DNA of 64,000 bases from an uncultured Alphaproteobacteria bacterium (GTDB lineage: Bacteria; Pseudomonadota; Alphaproteobacteria; Rs-D84): NCBI GenBank assembly GCA_949156565.1, contig CASCZI010000003.1:62001-126000 (forward strand). The letters run 5' to 3'. A program made the translations under genes and the position numbers. Below the pieces are notes generated by a model, which ran no database searches, had not been told where the DNA came from, and saw only the letters and a program-made list of their open reading frames with translations. This document shows positions 8,502 through 17,791 of the stretch, piece after piece; positions within the stretch are counted from its first letter, which is position 1, and each line of letters starts with the position of its first letter.

Positions 8502-9971
8502 TTAATAATTCAATCTGAATTCAACCAATGCGGCAAATACCAGGAATTGATTCACCAAATCTGGACCGATGTATGTGTTTACGCGGTCCGGATCATTTTT
8601 ATCGCGTTCAACCACCAACGCGTCGTTGAATGCGGTTTCATTTTCAACGACAACCGGTGCATTGACGCACATATCGTGGTATTCGGCCACAATTGCCGCT
8701 TTGATGATGCCCGGTGTCACGACCGCGTTGTCAAAACCGACATAACCGTCGTCCGCCAATTTGTAATCCGGGAATTTCGACGTTATGACACTGCGCAAAC
8801 GGCGAATGATATACTGTAATGTGAACGGCGTGTTGACCCCACGATATGACACATCCGCTTCGCCGCTTTTATTGCGTTGGTATGTTGTGACGACACGTTC
8901 AATCTTGACGACCCCGTTATCGGCGACAAATGTTGAAATGCCGTTTTTCAACAGTGTATTGCGGGTTGTTTTGTCCCACAAATCTGATTCACGCGGGGCA
9001 ATAATACCGTTCATTGTCATGAATGTCATCGGTCGTGCTGGATCGTTAATCAGACGCAACGCCGCATTGCCAACCCCTGCCGCCAACCATTCGTCGGTCA
9101 ACTGGCGCGGTCCTTGGATTCCCCAAATTGTCATATGCTGGTCGTTGCGGGCGTTTCCGAATGTCTGGGCCGCGGATGCCATGCCTGCAAACATAGAAAA
9201 GACATGCCCATAAATCTGCTGACCATCAGACCAGCGCCCGGTCACATCATTCATCCAATCACGAAATACGTTCAAATTTACCGTGTCGCAGAATGGATTG
9301 GCGATAAAATCGTATTCTTTATCACCCAAAACCGCCAATTTTTCCGTCAAATCAGGATCGCCAGCCCCATTGGCAAAATTCGTGAATTCTACTTTGATGC
9401 CCGCAGGCATTTCTTCACCGGCATCCACGCCATTCATATTTAATTCAATGCAAATACCGTTGCCCCATGCACCTTTGGCATTTGCGGTCAATGTTAATTC
9501 TGCGTTTTCCGCGGTTGCGGTCGCCGGCAAACGTTTATTAGCATTAACCAAGTCCGCGGTCGCCGATGCCAGTGTGGCGGCGGTATCGCCCGCTGCAACG
9601 GGAACTTGGATGCGTGTTGCATTGATGTATAGATTAAGCATTCCGTCGGCTGTTGCCGTTCCAGCCAAGGTCAGCGAACCGGACGCAGCAACGCCGGCGG
9701 AATTTTCTTTGACGGGCAATAACCACAGTTCTGTGGACGGATTATTTTTGCGAAAGAACAAAAACATACGGTGACACTGTGAACCGATGCCTGTGCGATC
9801 AGTGACCGTTTGTTCGTTTGTTGCCAGAAATGGTGTTTCATCTACGTCACTATTGGAAATACCAATCAACAACGCGCGCCCTGTATTTTGGAAAATGTTG
9901 GCCGCACGGTTCGACACTTCGGCATGAAACAACGGCAACAGCGTATCGCTTGGAATATTTTCATAATTCAT
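8502..9971 (-). CDS. Tail sheath protein (Mu gp39/L-like)
   Basis: 489 residues. Contains LYINATRIQVPVAAGDTAAT-type sheath domain sequence in the first third and C-terminal PDYKLADDGYVGFDNAVVTP followed by an E-x-x-x-V-V region, as in Mu-type contractile sheaths. Its presence establishes a myovirus-type contractile tail. GGGGGAAAAA precedes the ATG. It is followed by the tube gene 12 bases on. Confidence 0.9.
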   Translation of the reverse strand: MNYENIPSDTLLPLFHAEVSNRAANIFQNTGRALLIGISNSDVDETPFLATNEQTVTDRTGIGSQCHRMFLFFRKNNPSTELWLLPVKENSAGVAASGSLTLAGTATADGMLNLYINATRIQVPVAAGDTAATLASATADLVNANKRLPATATAENAELTLTANAKGAWGNGICIELNMNGVDAGEEMPAGIKVEFTNFANGAGDPDLTEKLAVLGDKEYDFIANPFCDTVNLNVFRDWMNDVTGRWSDGQQIYGHVFSMFAGMASAAQTFGNARNDQHMTIWGIQGPRQLTDEWLAAGVGNAALRLINDPARPMTFMTMNGIIAPRESDLWDKTTRNTLLKNGISTFVADNGVVKIERVVTTYQRNKSGEADVSYRGVNTPFTLQYIIRRLRSVITSKFPDYKLADDGYVGFDNAVVTPGIIKAAIVAEYHDMCVNAPVVVENETAFNDALVVERDKNDPDRVNTYIGPDLVNQFLVFAALVEFRLNY

Positions 9972-9986
9972 TTTTTCCCCCTTGGA

Positions 9987-10391
9987 TTATTTATCGTCAT
10001 TATTTTTATCAGGATTGGATTCTGAATTGTGATTATCGTCGTTGTCATCATGCAATTCGCTTTCCGACATAACCAGTTGAATCAATGTGTTTTTGTTGTT
10101 GCCTTTGTCCAAATCCAAATTGAACTTTTCTTTGGCGAATTCAACGATTTGTGCCTTGGTCATGGTGTCCAACTGTTTTTCCAATTCTGATTTTTCTTGC
10201 GTCATCGTGTCAGGCGCGTCATCGGGGTTTGCACGAATAACTTCGTTATTGCGCAAACGGTTAATCCAATACGGCGATAAATTCACCATGCGGCCGTTAT
10301 CAGGTAAAAAATCGTTATGAACCGGATCAAAAACTTTTGCAGTTTTCCCTTCTACCTGATTGTCCGGGTTCGGCTTGATATATGTCGGCAT
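9987..10391 (-). CDS. DUF2635 protein with C-terminal HeH/LEM-like domain (Mu gp38 position)
   Basis: 134 residues. Residues 1-55 (YIKPNPDNQVEGKTAKVFDP, then LSPYWINRLRNNEV) match DUF2635, the short Mu gp38 family, which is normally only about 60 residues. Here it is extended by a helical part with the pattern LEKQLDTMTKAQIVEFAKEK plus a following KNTLIQLVM helix, like the HeH/LEM helix-extension-helix fold, and then an Asp/Asn-rich acidic end. Position between gp37 and sheath is as in Mu. Role unknown. Confidence 0.7.
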   Translation of the reverse strand: MPTYIKPNPDNQVEGKTAKVFDPVHNDFLPDNGRMVNLSPYWINRLRNNEVIRANPDDAPDTMTQEKSELEKQLDTMTKAQIVEFAKEKFNLDLDKGNNKNTLIQLVMSESELHDDNDDNHNSESNPDKNNDDK

Positions 10392-10393
10392 AT

Positions 10394-10981
10394 TTATTCC
10401 CCTTTATTTTTATTGTTTCCTGGTAAAGTGGTGGTTTGTTGAACCTTTTCAGAATCAGAAACCTGAATTTCATTGGATAATTTTTTGAACTTATCGAATG
10501 CGGGCTTCCATGCCGCATCGGGTGTTTCTTCGACATCAATTTCATATTCAATCAATGCACCACCTTCACGGATCATTGATTTATTGCCGGTTCCATCGTC
10601 AATTTGCGTATTGCGCGCCATAATCTGTCCAAATTTACGAAACCGATCATCTTGTCCAAATTCCAATGTCCATTGAACGGCGGCGCACATTTCATTCAAT
10701 GTTTTTGACCAATCTGCATGATTTGATGCATAAAAAATAATGATTTGCAATGTGACGGTGTCAATCATGTGTCCGTCATTGCTGGCCGTGGCATCATTTG
10801 TGCCGCGCTGTTGCAAACATTTGACATTGATGGCCTTTATGCTTTTAGTACGGGAATCATGTTTCATGGGGCTTAATGCGTCGAAATTTTCGTCACACAT
10901 GCCGAAAACACCCGCGTCAGTATGCAATGCGTTTTTCAGAATTTCAACGGTCACATCAACCATTTCTTGACGTTTAAGCAT
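10394..10981 (-). CDS. Mu gp37-like tail completion protein
   Basis: 195 residues from the ATG at 10981, chosen for AAAGGA eight bases upstream; an ATG three codons earlier is possible. Helical N-terminus, a central LQIIIFYASNHADWSKTLNE segment, and a position just before the DUF2635 gene fit the gp37 slot of Mu-like tails (tail terminator). The start overlaps the end of the preceding gene by 8 bases. Assignment is mostly by order and size, so function is only probable. Confidence 0.55.
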   Translation of the reverse strand: MLKRQEMVDVTVEILKNALHTDAGVFGMCDENFDALSPMKHDSRTKSIKAINVKCLQQRGTNDATASNDGHMIDTVTLQIIIFYASNHADWSKTLNEMCAAVQWTLEFGQDDRFRKFGQIMARNTQIDDGTGNKSMIREGGALIEYEIDVEETPDAAWKPAFDKFKKLSNEIQVSDSEKVQQTTTLPGNNKNKGE

Positions 10982-11327
10982 CACCGACATCCTTTTTTAA
11001 TCCGCACACCAATTCAATGCCATCATCCGATGCGATGCGCGAAATAATAAACATACCGATATTGGGCACATTAACAATGTCACCATGCGCCGGTTCGCGC
11101 ACGCCTGCTTTTATAAATGCCGACTTTTGAAACCCAATTTGTATTTCGGCAGATTCTATCGGAATACCACCGGCCGACATTGTTGTTATAATGGCATTGG
11201 CGTTGTATATGCCACGGATCATTATTTCCCGGGCCAATTCTGCGAAATGGACCGCAACGACAACACCATGTGTTTCCGTTAATGTTCCCATTGCGGCATC
11301 AATCGCAGAATCAACCAAACTGAACAT
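10974..11327 (-). CDS. Head-tail joining protein, gpFII-like (by position)
   Basis: 117 residues, the length of lambda gpFII, placed between the major capsid gene and the first tail gene. The C-terminal half is beta-rich (SAFIKAGVREPAHGDIVNVP and a final FIISRIASDDGIELVCGLKK). It shares its start with the end of the capsid gene and has AAGGGGCG eight bases before the ATG. Homology to gpFII was not demonstrable by eye; the call rests on synteny and size. Confidence 0.5.
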   Translation of the reverse strand: MFSLVDSAIDAAMGTLTETHGVVVAVHFAELAREIMIRGIYNANAIITTMSAGGIPIESAEIQIGFQKSAFIKAGVREPAHGDIVNVPNIGMFIISRIASDDGIELVCGLKKDVGDA

Positions 11328-12343
11328 TATGAGTTCGCCCCTTTAACACCTTTCACCACGGCCAGCGGACGCATATTAATTGGCAATCGGGACGATTGTG
11401 TTTCCAACGTCATGCCACGCCCATTGGGGTTTTCCCAAATTTTTGAATACATGTCAATTCCCATGGTGTTTGCGGCTTCGATGAAATCACCCGGCGCTTT
11501 GAAATAACGGAATGTGTTCTTGGAACCAACCGGATAAAACACGGCTTCACCATCTGGGATAAATTCCAATTCATCCCCGTTGGGTTTTGATGCCGAAACG
11601 CTGTATTCGGACCAAACAATACCCATATATGAGAATCCATCGCGAACGTCGTCGCGCATCGGATTTGATTGCAGATAAAACTGATATGCCTTTTGGAAAT
11701 TTTCATCAGCCATCAGGTTATCCCAGAATGTCGGACTGCACTTGGCTTCAACGCCGGTGTACACATCGCCCCGCATGCCTTTTTTAATCATGCGCAGGAT
11801 ACTGCGGCATGTTGCCGGTAAATCAAAGGTGGATTTGCCCCAATTAAATGTGGCCGTGGGCTGGGCGACATCGAATTTTTTATACAAATCTGCGATGACG
11901 TTTCCTTCGCCATCCATGACCTTACCCAACAGGGCACCGATTTCCATGAATTCTAACGTCACATCATGGTTATATCGCGCGTCTGTTTGGTATTCTTCGA
12001 TGACGGAATCAATGCTTTCCAGTTCATCGGTCGTGCCGAATTTTCTGATATCCTGGACATCGCTTGCCTTAATGGGCTTGCTGTAAGGGAAAAACGGCAT
12101 GTTAAAGGTAATGGGTTTCCGGTTTCGCTTTCTTTGATAAACCGTTTCCCCGTCACGATCGCGATCGGCCAGTACGGTCAAACGACCTTCGCTGTATTCA
12201 ATCGACACCGTGGTCGTTTTAATCGACTTTCCGGTGAACAACCCGCTTTTGGTTATGATTCCAAAACCGGAATCAATGTTATTGATGGCTTCCGTCAATT
12301 CTGTACAGGAATATCTATCGCCATATTGTTCTAAAAAAGACAT
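11327..12343 (-). CDS. Major capsid protein, lambda gpE family
   Basis: 338 residues, almost the length of lambda gpE (341). Characteristic segments: NIDSGFGIITKSGLFTGKSI near the N-terminus, ERDG-like DRDRDGETVYQRKRNRKPIT around residue 75, then the pro-helix region IKASDVQDIRKFGT. It follows the gpD decoration gene after 2 bases. Together with portal, protease and GpA-type terminase it marks a lambda-type head. Confidence 0.9.
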   Translation of the reverse strand: MSFLEQYGDRYSCTELTEAINNIDSGFGIITKSGLFTGKSIKTTTVSIEYSEGRLTVLADRDRDGETVYQRKRNRKPITFNMPFFPYSKPIKASDVQDIRKFGTTDELESIDSVIEEYQTDARYNHDVTLEFMEIGALLGKVMDGEGNVIADLYKKFDVAQPTATFNWGKSTFDLPATCRSILRMIKKGMRGDVYTGVEAKCSPTFWDNLMADENFQKAYQFYLQSNPMRDDVRDGFSYMGIVWSEYSVSASKPNGDELEFIPDGEAVFYPVGSKNTFRYFKAPGDFIEAANTMGIDMYSKIWENPNGRGMTLETQSSRLPINMRPLAVVKGVKGANS

Positions 12344-12345
12344 AG

Positions 12346-12735
12346 TTAGGCCTCCGTTGCTTTAACAATGAACAATGCTGCCAATTCTTCTTTGGCTGCG
12401 GTTTTTTGGGCATCGGTCCACGTCGCCGCGGACCAGTTTATATGATCCAGTGAAATGCGTGCCATACGGCGTAATACCGAAACGCGCACATCGCGCGCAT
12501 TTGTATCGGTCGCAATTTCTTTCATCAAAATTCCAACCGTCACTTTTTCGGTTTCCGAACCTTCCGCTGCGTTGGGATTCGTTGGCACATATTTTCCGTC
12601 CGCGTTCAATGCAACCGGAATAAACTTGCTGTACGCCTTGCCAGCGGCAGCCGAAAATATTCCCTGGTCGACGGACAATTCCGGAATGCTGAATTTCACA
12701 ACATCGGATATGGTCGAACTTTTCTGTTCAGGCAT
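12346..12735 (-). CDS. Head decoration protein, lambda gpD family
   Basis: 129 residues (lambda gpD is 110). Shows the family layout: a short disordered N-terminus, AAGKAYSKFIPVALNADGKY in the middle and the VRVSVLRRMARISLDHINW region. gpD trimers clamp the expanded capsid shell. Strong GGGGG ribosome-binding site, matching the need for hundreds of copies. Confidence 0.85.
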   Translation of the reverse strand: MPEQKSSTISDVVKFSIPELSVDQGIFSAAAGKAYSKFIPVALNADGKYVPTNPNAAEGSETEKVTVGILMKEIATDTNARDVRVSVLRRMARISLDHINWSAATWTDAQKTAAKEELAALFIVKATEA

Positions 12736-12749
12736 TTTTTCCCCCTTTT

Positions 12750-13133
12750 TTAGTGCTTTTGATGTTTGGCCTTGATACGTTCGGAATACGACATCTCGCC
12801 GCCAGGTGTTAAAGACCTTGTGTTGATTGCAACCTTTGTTTCTTTGGCAGCAATCAAATCTTTGGAAAATGCGTCGGGCGAAATGCCATCCGCAATTGCT
12901 GTGGCCAAAATTTCGGCGGAAACACCGCCAGCAACGGCCAAATCAGACAATGCGGCAACCCGTGCACGTTCATCTTGCAGTACTTGTGTACGAATGCTGT
13001 CAATTGAATCCACAGCGGCGACCGGTTGCCCCGGCGCGTTTGGATCTTCGGGCGCTGTTTTCGGTGCCGGCGACGTGGGTTCATTGTTCAAGGCGGTCAC
13101 ATCTGCCGGTTCTGTTGCTTTCGTTTCAGGCAT
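12750..13133 (-). CDS. Nested capsid scaffold protein (lambda Nu3-like)
   Basis: In-frame internal ATG at 13133, preceded by AAAGGGAAAAAAT, an excellent ribosome-binding site in the middle of the protease gene. The product would be 127 residues (MPETKATEPADV...), acidic and Pro-rich followed by helix-rich sequence and a basic C-terminal tail (SERIKAKHQKH), the type of tail that binds capsid subunits. In lambda, Nu3 is made the same way from the 3' end of gene C. Seen: start and RBS. Inferred: separate product. Confidence 0.65.
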   Translation of the reverse strand: MPETKATEPADVTALNNEPTSPAPKTAPEDPNAPGQPVAAVDSIDSIRTQVLQDERARVAALSDLAVAGGVSAEILATAIADGISPDAFSKDLIAAKETKVAINTRSLTPGGEMSYSERIKAKHQKH

Positions 13134-13943
13134 ATTTTTTCCCTTTGGTTGTTTGATTGATAATAAAAATTCGTCAAATGTCGCAAATGTGCCGTCAATC
13201 ATCTTGCGGTCAACGGCTTCACGTCCGCTAAAAACGGCACCTTGACCAAATGTCGAACGCACGAAATCTGCGGTGACACCGCGATTGATCGCCAACAGTT
13301 CAATAAATTGGTTGTTTAATGCATCCAGGCGCGCCATGTGCGTCTGGATGCCTTCGGGTGTTGTCGGGTCTGCATTTTTCAACGGTGATGCCGATGCCAC
13401 AATTTGAATATATCGATTGCCTTGGTCGTCTGGGCTTTCTTGATGGGCGGCAACCATCATTGTTCCAACGCTGCCAATTTCGGCCGCGGGATTGGCGTAC
13501 AACTTTTTACATGCAGATGCCAGCCCATATGCCGCACTGCATGCCATAGATCCAATCCAACCGTATATCGGTTTTTCTGCCCCCAGGGACTTGATATAAT
13601 GCGCGAGCTCGAACATTTCAGATGCCGCGCCACCGGGACTGTCGAAATCCAAAACGATTTGATTGACACTGTTATCTTGGACGGCCCGTTTGATGTCTTC
13701 CAAAATCCATGCGTACGAATTATAGCCCATCAATACATCAAAATATGACAGGGTATTTATTAATGGGCCCGAAATGCTGATGACTGCGGTGTCATTGACC
13801 ATACGCAAATAATTTTCCCGATTAAATTTGATTGGTGCGCCCGACAATAATGACTGGGCGGCATTTTCATCAACAACCGCGCGGGATTCAATACGATCCA
13901 GCGCACCGGGCAACATTAATAAGACTTTTCCATGATTTTTCAT
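12750..13943 (-). CDS. S49-family prohead protease (lambda gpC-like)
   Basis: 397 residues. The first ~250 are an S49/SppA-type serine protease: VNQIVLDFDSPGGAASEMFE, then the nucleophile region GSMACSAAYGLASACKKLYA and the AEIGSVGTM turn. Residues ~271-397 form a Pro/Ala-rich and helical scaffold-like region that can also be made alone from an internal start. It matures the portal and scaffold in the prohead. It lies directly after the portal gene as in lambda. Confidence 0.88.
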   Translation of the reverse strand: MKNHGKVLLMLPGALDRIESRAVVDENAAQSLLSGAPIKFNRENYLRMVNDTAVISISGPLINTLSYFDVLMGYNSYAWILEDIKRAVQDNSVNQIVLDFDSPGGAASEMFELAHYIKSLGAEKPIYGWIGSMACSAAYGLASACKKLYANPAAEIGSVGTMMVAAHQESPDDQGNRYIQIVASASPLKNADPTTPEGIQTHMARLDALNNQFIELLAINRGVTADFVRSTFGQGAVFSGREAVDRKMIDGTFATFDEFLLSIKQPKGKNMPETKATEPADVTALNNEPTSPAPKTAPEDPNAPGQPVAAVDSIDSIRTQVLQDERARVAALSDLAVAGGVSAEILATAIADGISPDAFSKDLIAAKETKVAINTRSLTPGGEMSYSERIKAKHQKH

Positions 13944-13991
13944 TTCAATCCCATTATATTTTTCGTTCCATGGCGTTTCTTACGCAATAAT

Positions 13992-15464
13992 TCACGATGA
14001 CTGTTCCTGGGGGATGTTCCCATATCGATTTTCTAACTCTTTTTCCCGTTTTAATTGGGCTTGAATCTCTTCAAAATCTCGACCGCGCGCGGCCGCCGCG
14101 ATGGTGCGTGTCGAAATGCCGGCATTTATTTCGGCGGCGGTCGCGTTGATTTCCTGCAACGGGTTGATATATTTCCAACCGGGCGCTTGCCAGTTAACCC
14201 GTATGAATTCATATCGACGGGCGCGATAATCACATACTTTTATCGCACCGCACATCACGGCGCAATCAAACCAGCTGGTCCAAACAAAATCCTTGACTTT
14301 TTGAATAAACGCGTCCTGCACAACACCAAATTTTGTTTCTTCCAAATTTTTGGCAACACGAATGCCTGAATATGAATTCCCGCGCATATCACCGGTATAT
14401 GATTCATATGACAACCCCAGTGATTTCGCATGGCTGCGATTTTTCGCGCAGACATAGGCATCATAATTTGAATCTGTTTCGGCAACTTTTGTTTCTTCTA
14501 ATTTTTCACCGGGATATAGATGAATCAACATGCCCTTACTGACCTGATTTGGATCTGTCCCCAGGTGCTGTGGCGCTTTTTCTTCACCGTCTTCGACCAT
14601 GAATGGGTCGGGGCTTGTTCCCAACTCACTCATGATGCTGGATTCAGTTGATGTAATGGTCGCATATGTTGCGGACGAATTTTTCTTGCGTTCCAATTCA
14701 TTTTCTTCGTACATCATCAAATCGCGCATTTGCATTTGACCGGAATGCGCGCGCGGTGTGCCGCGTACTTGGCCCGCGCGCTTACGTTCAAACCAATGAC
14801 ACACATCTTCGGCCGGCACACGAATCCGCGTCTTGGTCATTCCCAGAACATTTACATTTTCTGGGTTGTTTTTCCAGAAATGGTATGCGACAACTTTGTC
14901 TTTTGAATCATACTCCACCCCGGCAATAATGTACCTGCCATTGTCCAGTGGCATCGTATACGTATGATCCAGATTCTCGGATTCAATGATTTGAAATTGA
15001 ATGGGTACGATTAAACCGCAATTTTGGGGCAAATAAACTCGTCGTAAAAATACTTCGCCGGCTTCATCGGCTTCGCGGATTAATAATCGGTCCATGCTAC
15101 TGATGTCCCATCCGTCATAATCCGCATTTTTGCACCATATGGGCCAAATCGTCTTTATTTGGTGGCGCACATCATCATCCTGGCACATCGATATGGCACG
15201 GATGCCGCAACCTATAATATTGGCAACCCGCGTGTCGTAGCCATCGTCCAATTCAGGAATCTTTCGTGTGATATCCCGTGAATACGAACGCATGCGGGCA
15301 AAACCTGCGCGCAAATTGGCATTTGGTCCACCATTGCGTGGACTATAAAACATTTGCGAACCACCGTTTGAACCCCCTGTATTAAACAGCGGTTCCAATG
15401 ACAGGGCACGCCCCAGCGCGGTGGCGGCCATGCCAAAAAAAGATTTTGTTTTCGTTTTGACCAT
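13992..15464 (-). CDS. Portal protein, lambda gpB family
   Basis: 490 residues. Recognisable by RMRSYSRDITRKIPELDDGY near residue 60, the LIREADEAGEVFLRR tract, the RAGQVRGTPRAHSGQMQMRD region and the C-terminal VNWQAPGWKYINPLQEINAT. Forms the dodecameric DNA entry ring of the head. Preceded by AGGGTTTAAT, one base after the gpW stop; followed by the protease gene after about 50 bases. Confidence 0.9.
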   Translation of the reverse strand: MVKTKTKSFFGMAATALGRALSLEPLFNTGGSNGGSQMFYSPRNGGPNANLRAGFARMRSYSRDITRKIPELDDGYDTRVANIIGCGIRAISMCQDDDVRHQIKTIWPIWCKNADYDGWDISSMDRLLIREADEAGEVFLRRVYLPQNCGLIVPIQFQIIESENLDHTYTMPLDNGRYIIAGVEYDSKDKVVAYHFWKNNPENVNVLGMTKTRIRVPAEDVCHWFERKRAGQVRGTPRAHSGQMQMRDLMMYEENELERKKNSSATYATITSTESSIMSELGTSPDPFMVEDGEEKAPQHLGTDPNQVSKGMLIHLYPGEKLEETKVAETDSNYDAYVCAKNRSHAKSLGLSYESYTGDMRGNSYSGIRVAKNLEETKFGVVQDAFIQKVKDFVWTSWFDCAVMCGAIKVCDYRARRYEFIRVNWQAPGWKYINPLQEINATAAEINAGISTRTIAAAARGRDFEEIQAQLKREKELENRYGNIPQEQSS

Positions 15465-15465
15465 A

Positions 15466-15678
15466 TTAAACCCTGCGGATCAGTTTCATGGTTCGGACAC
15501 GACTGCCTTTGACCCTGTCCAGTTGTGATTCTGCCGATGAAATGGCCGCATTCAATTCTGCCAACGAATGAAATTCAACGGTCTTACCGCCATGGCTGAC
15601 CCGTCGTGCGCCGGTTTTTCTGATTTTTTTCAGCGAATCCAAATAGTCTTCCAATTCTTTCTGTTCATGCGAATTCAT
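15466..15678 (-). CDS. Head-tail connector, lambda gpW family
   Basis: 70 residues (lambda gpW is 68). Same layout: N-terminal helix with QKELEDYLDSLKKIRKTGAR, a short beta hairpin GKTVEFHSLAELNAAIS, then a second helix and a basic tail. gpW stabilises packaged DNA below the portal. Position between terminase and portal is exactly that of lambda W. AAAGGCG lies upstream. Confidence 0.85.
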   Translation of the reverse strand: MNSHEQKELEDYLDSLKKIRKTGARRVSHGGKTVEFHSLAELNAAISSAESQLDRVKGSRVRTMKLIRRV

Positions 15679-15736
15679 GTCATACGCCTTTTGGATTCAG
15701 TATATGGGGCGCATGACACATTTTTTTGCGCAATAA

Positions 15737-17791
15737 TCACTTTTGTTTGACCGCTTTTCCATACACCGTTTGTGTACTGGGGGTGGCGGGTTGAAATATT
15801 GAATAAACTGGTTTGTCGGTGCGGTGCACTCGTGTGGGATTTGAATAAGTATCACCTGCAAAACGCATCCGCATTTTCTGATGCAACATTGTCGGATTCA
15901 AACCTTCTTGAATTAAATGGGAAAACAGTGCGATGTTATAAGTCCACAGGTCAAACAGTTCATTTCGTTTGGCACCGGGTTTTTTGGACCACTCACGCTT
16001 TTTACGGCCTTTAACCCACCGCGTTTTGACTTCTTCGGCGACCATTTCTTCGCAATCAACATCACTGTAATTCATATTGATATGAATTGACCCAGGCTGA
16101 TCCAGTCCCAAACGCAACCGTCCATAATATTCGGTGCGCGCCGCGTCAACCCCAATATTAATAAACCGCACGGCGCGTCCCTTGGCACGGGTTGATGCCT
16201 GTTTTTCCCACATGGGTAAATCTTGACGGCCAAATATACCCTTAATCCCCCATATGCGGCGCCCCATATGGGCGGCAACAAACATCTCTACACGCGTCGG
16301 CAAATAACCGGTGTCAATAACCATCGCATATATGGGCATTTTTTCGCACAATTTATGCGGAATTGGGGATTCCAACAAAGAATCCAGTTCATCCCAGATA
16401 ATTGTACCATTGGGATCGCCATGCAAAACCGTACGCCCCATGCCATAGGCACGCCGATGTTGATCCCAACCCACGATTTGTATTTCCAAACGGTCAATCT
16501 GAACGTCGACCGCGGCGGTGACGCAAATAACATCGGCTGGTAATATGTCGCCATAATCTTCGCGCCGCGCCAATAAATCAATATCGTCGGCCCGTTCGCC
16601 TTTTTCTTCCCATGGCTGGGCCAAAATGGTATTTACAAATACAATCAAATCGTTCAAATTTCCCGTTTCTTTGAATTCTTCATTTGCGGCAATGAATTGT
16701 TTGACATGTTTTGACAACGGGACAAATGGCGAATACAGCGAACTTATCCAAAAAGACGCATGTCCATTAAAGGGGGCTGCCGCACGCCATTTACCCCGAC
16801 CGATTGCAATTTTTCGTTCGGTATCTGTCCAATGATGTCCGCAGTCAGGGTTGGTACATAAAATATACGCCGTTTGCGGCAAATGATTTCCATGGTCATC
16901 TTGTATCCATCGAACATTTTCCCATTCCAATAATTGCATGTGTCCACATTTGGGGCATGGAATATAATAACGCCGCTGGTCACCCGCCAGATATGATTTA
17001 TGAATATTTGACTTCCCCATGACCGACGGGGATGACACCTTGATTATTTTCCTATTTGGGAAATTTGATGTACGTGCTTCCGCCAATTTTTCTGGCGACC
17101 CTTCGCACCCCGCGGACATGGGATACTTATCAATTTCATCTTCGATCAGGTATCTGATGGGCAACGATGCCAAATCCGTGGGCGATTGGGCACCGATGAA
17201 TGTGATATACCCCCCTTGAAATTCTTTGTGGGTTTTTGTGTTGGCGCTATCCCGGGATTTTGATTCTGATACTTTTGACCGGATTGCGGGACAATTGGCC
17301 ACCATGTCGTCAAATCGCTTGGAAAATTTCTCTGTGGCACTGTCTGTCGGGTACATACACATAATCGGCGCAGGATCAACGTCAATCACCATACCGACAC
17401 AGTTTAATTCAATTTCTGTTTTTGCCATTTGCGTCCCGGACATCAATGTTATGATTTCAACGTCGGGATTTGTCCAACAATCCATAATTTCGCGCCCATA
17501 CTCAACGCGCGCGGTGGACCAGGGTCCCGCTTCGGCCGAATATTTGGTCGATAATACACGATTGTTGTCGGCCCATTGGGACACGCTGGTGCGGGGCGGC
17601 GTTCGTATCCCCGCCAATATCCCCATAAAAAACGCTTCCCGCGCGGCCTGTGTTAATTTATCATTATATTCATCCATATCGGCCATCCCCCCTGTGTCTG
17701 CCAGTAAAGATTCCCAATCTTCATACGCCGCCAATCCGGTATAAAGTTCAATTGGCGGAATTTCTGATTTTTTCAAATTCGCTGATAACAT
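15737..17791 (-). CDS. Terminase large subunit, lambda GpA family
   Basis: 684 residues from ATG 17791, which has AAGG upstream; a TTG six codons earlier is an alternative. ATPase part: Walker-A-like LMSGTQMAKTE, later LIEDEIDKYP as Walker B. A zinc-ribbon-like CPKCGHMQLLEWENVRW plus CTNPDCGHHW pair follows, as in GpA proteins, and the nuclease domain fills the C-terminal half. GpA terminases usually cut at cos sites. The start overlaps the small-subunit gene. Confidence 0.92.
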   Translation of the reverse strand: MLSANLKKSEIPPIELYTGLAAYEDWESLLADTGGMADMDEYNDKLTQAAREAFFMGILAGIRTPPRTSVSQWADNNRVLSTKYSAEAGPWSTARVEYGREIMDCWTNPDVEIITLMSGTQMAKTEIELNCVGMVIDVDPAPIMCMYPTDSATEKFSKRFDDMVANCPAIRSKVSESKSRDSANTKTHKEFQGGYITFIGAQSPTDLASLPIRYLIEDEIDKYPMSAGCEGSPEKLAEARTSNFPNRKIIKVSSPSVMGKSNIHKSYLAGDQRRYYIPCPKCGHMQLLEWENVRWIQDDHGNHLPQTAYILCTNPDCGHHWTDTERKIAIGRGKWRAAAPFNGHASFWISSLYSPFVPLSKHVKQFIAANEEFKETGNLNDLIVFVNTILAQPWEEKGERADDIDLLARREDYGDILPADVICVTAAVDVQIDRLEIQIVGWDQHRRAYGMGRTVLHGDPNGTIIWDELDSLLESPIPHKLCEKMPIYAMVIDTGYLPTRVEMFVAAHMGRRIWGIKGIFGRQDLPMWEKQASTRAKGRAVRFINIGVDAARTEYYGRLRLGLDQPGSIHINMNYSDVDCEEMVAEEVKTRWVKGRKKREWSKKPGAKRNELFDLWTYNIALFSHLIQEGLNPTMLHQKMRMRFAGDTYSNPTRVHRTDKPVYSIFQPATPSTQTVYGKAVKQK

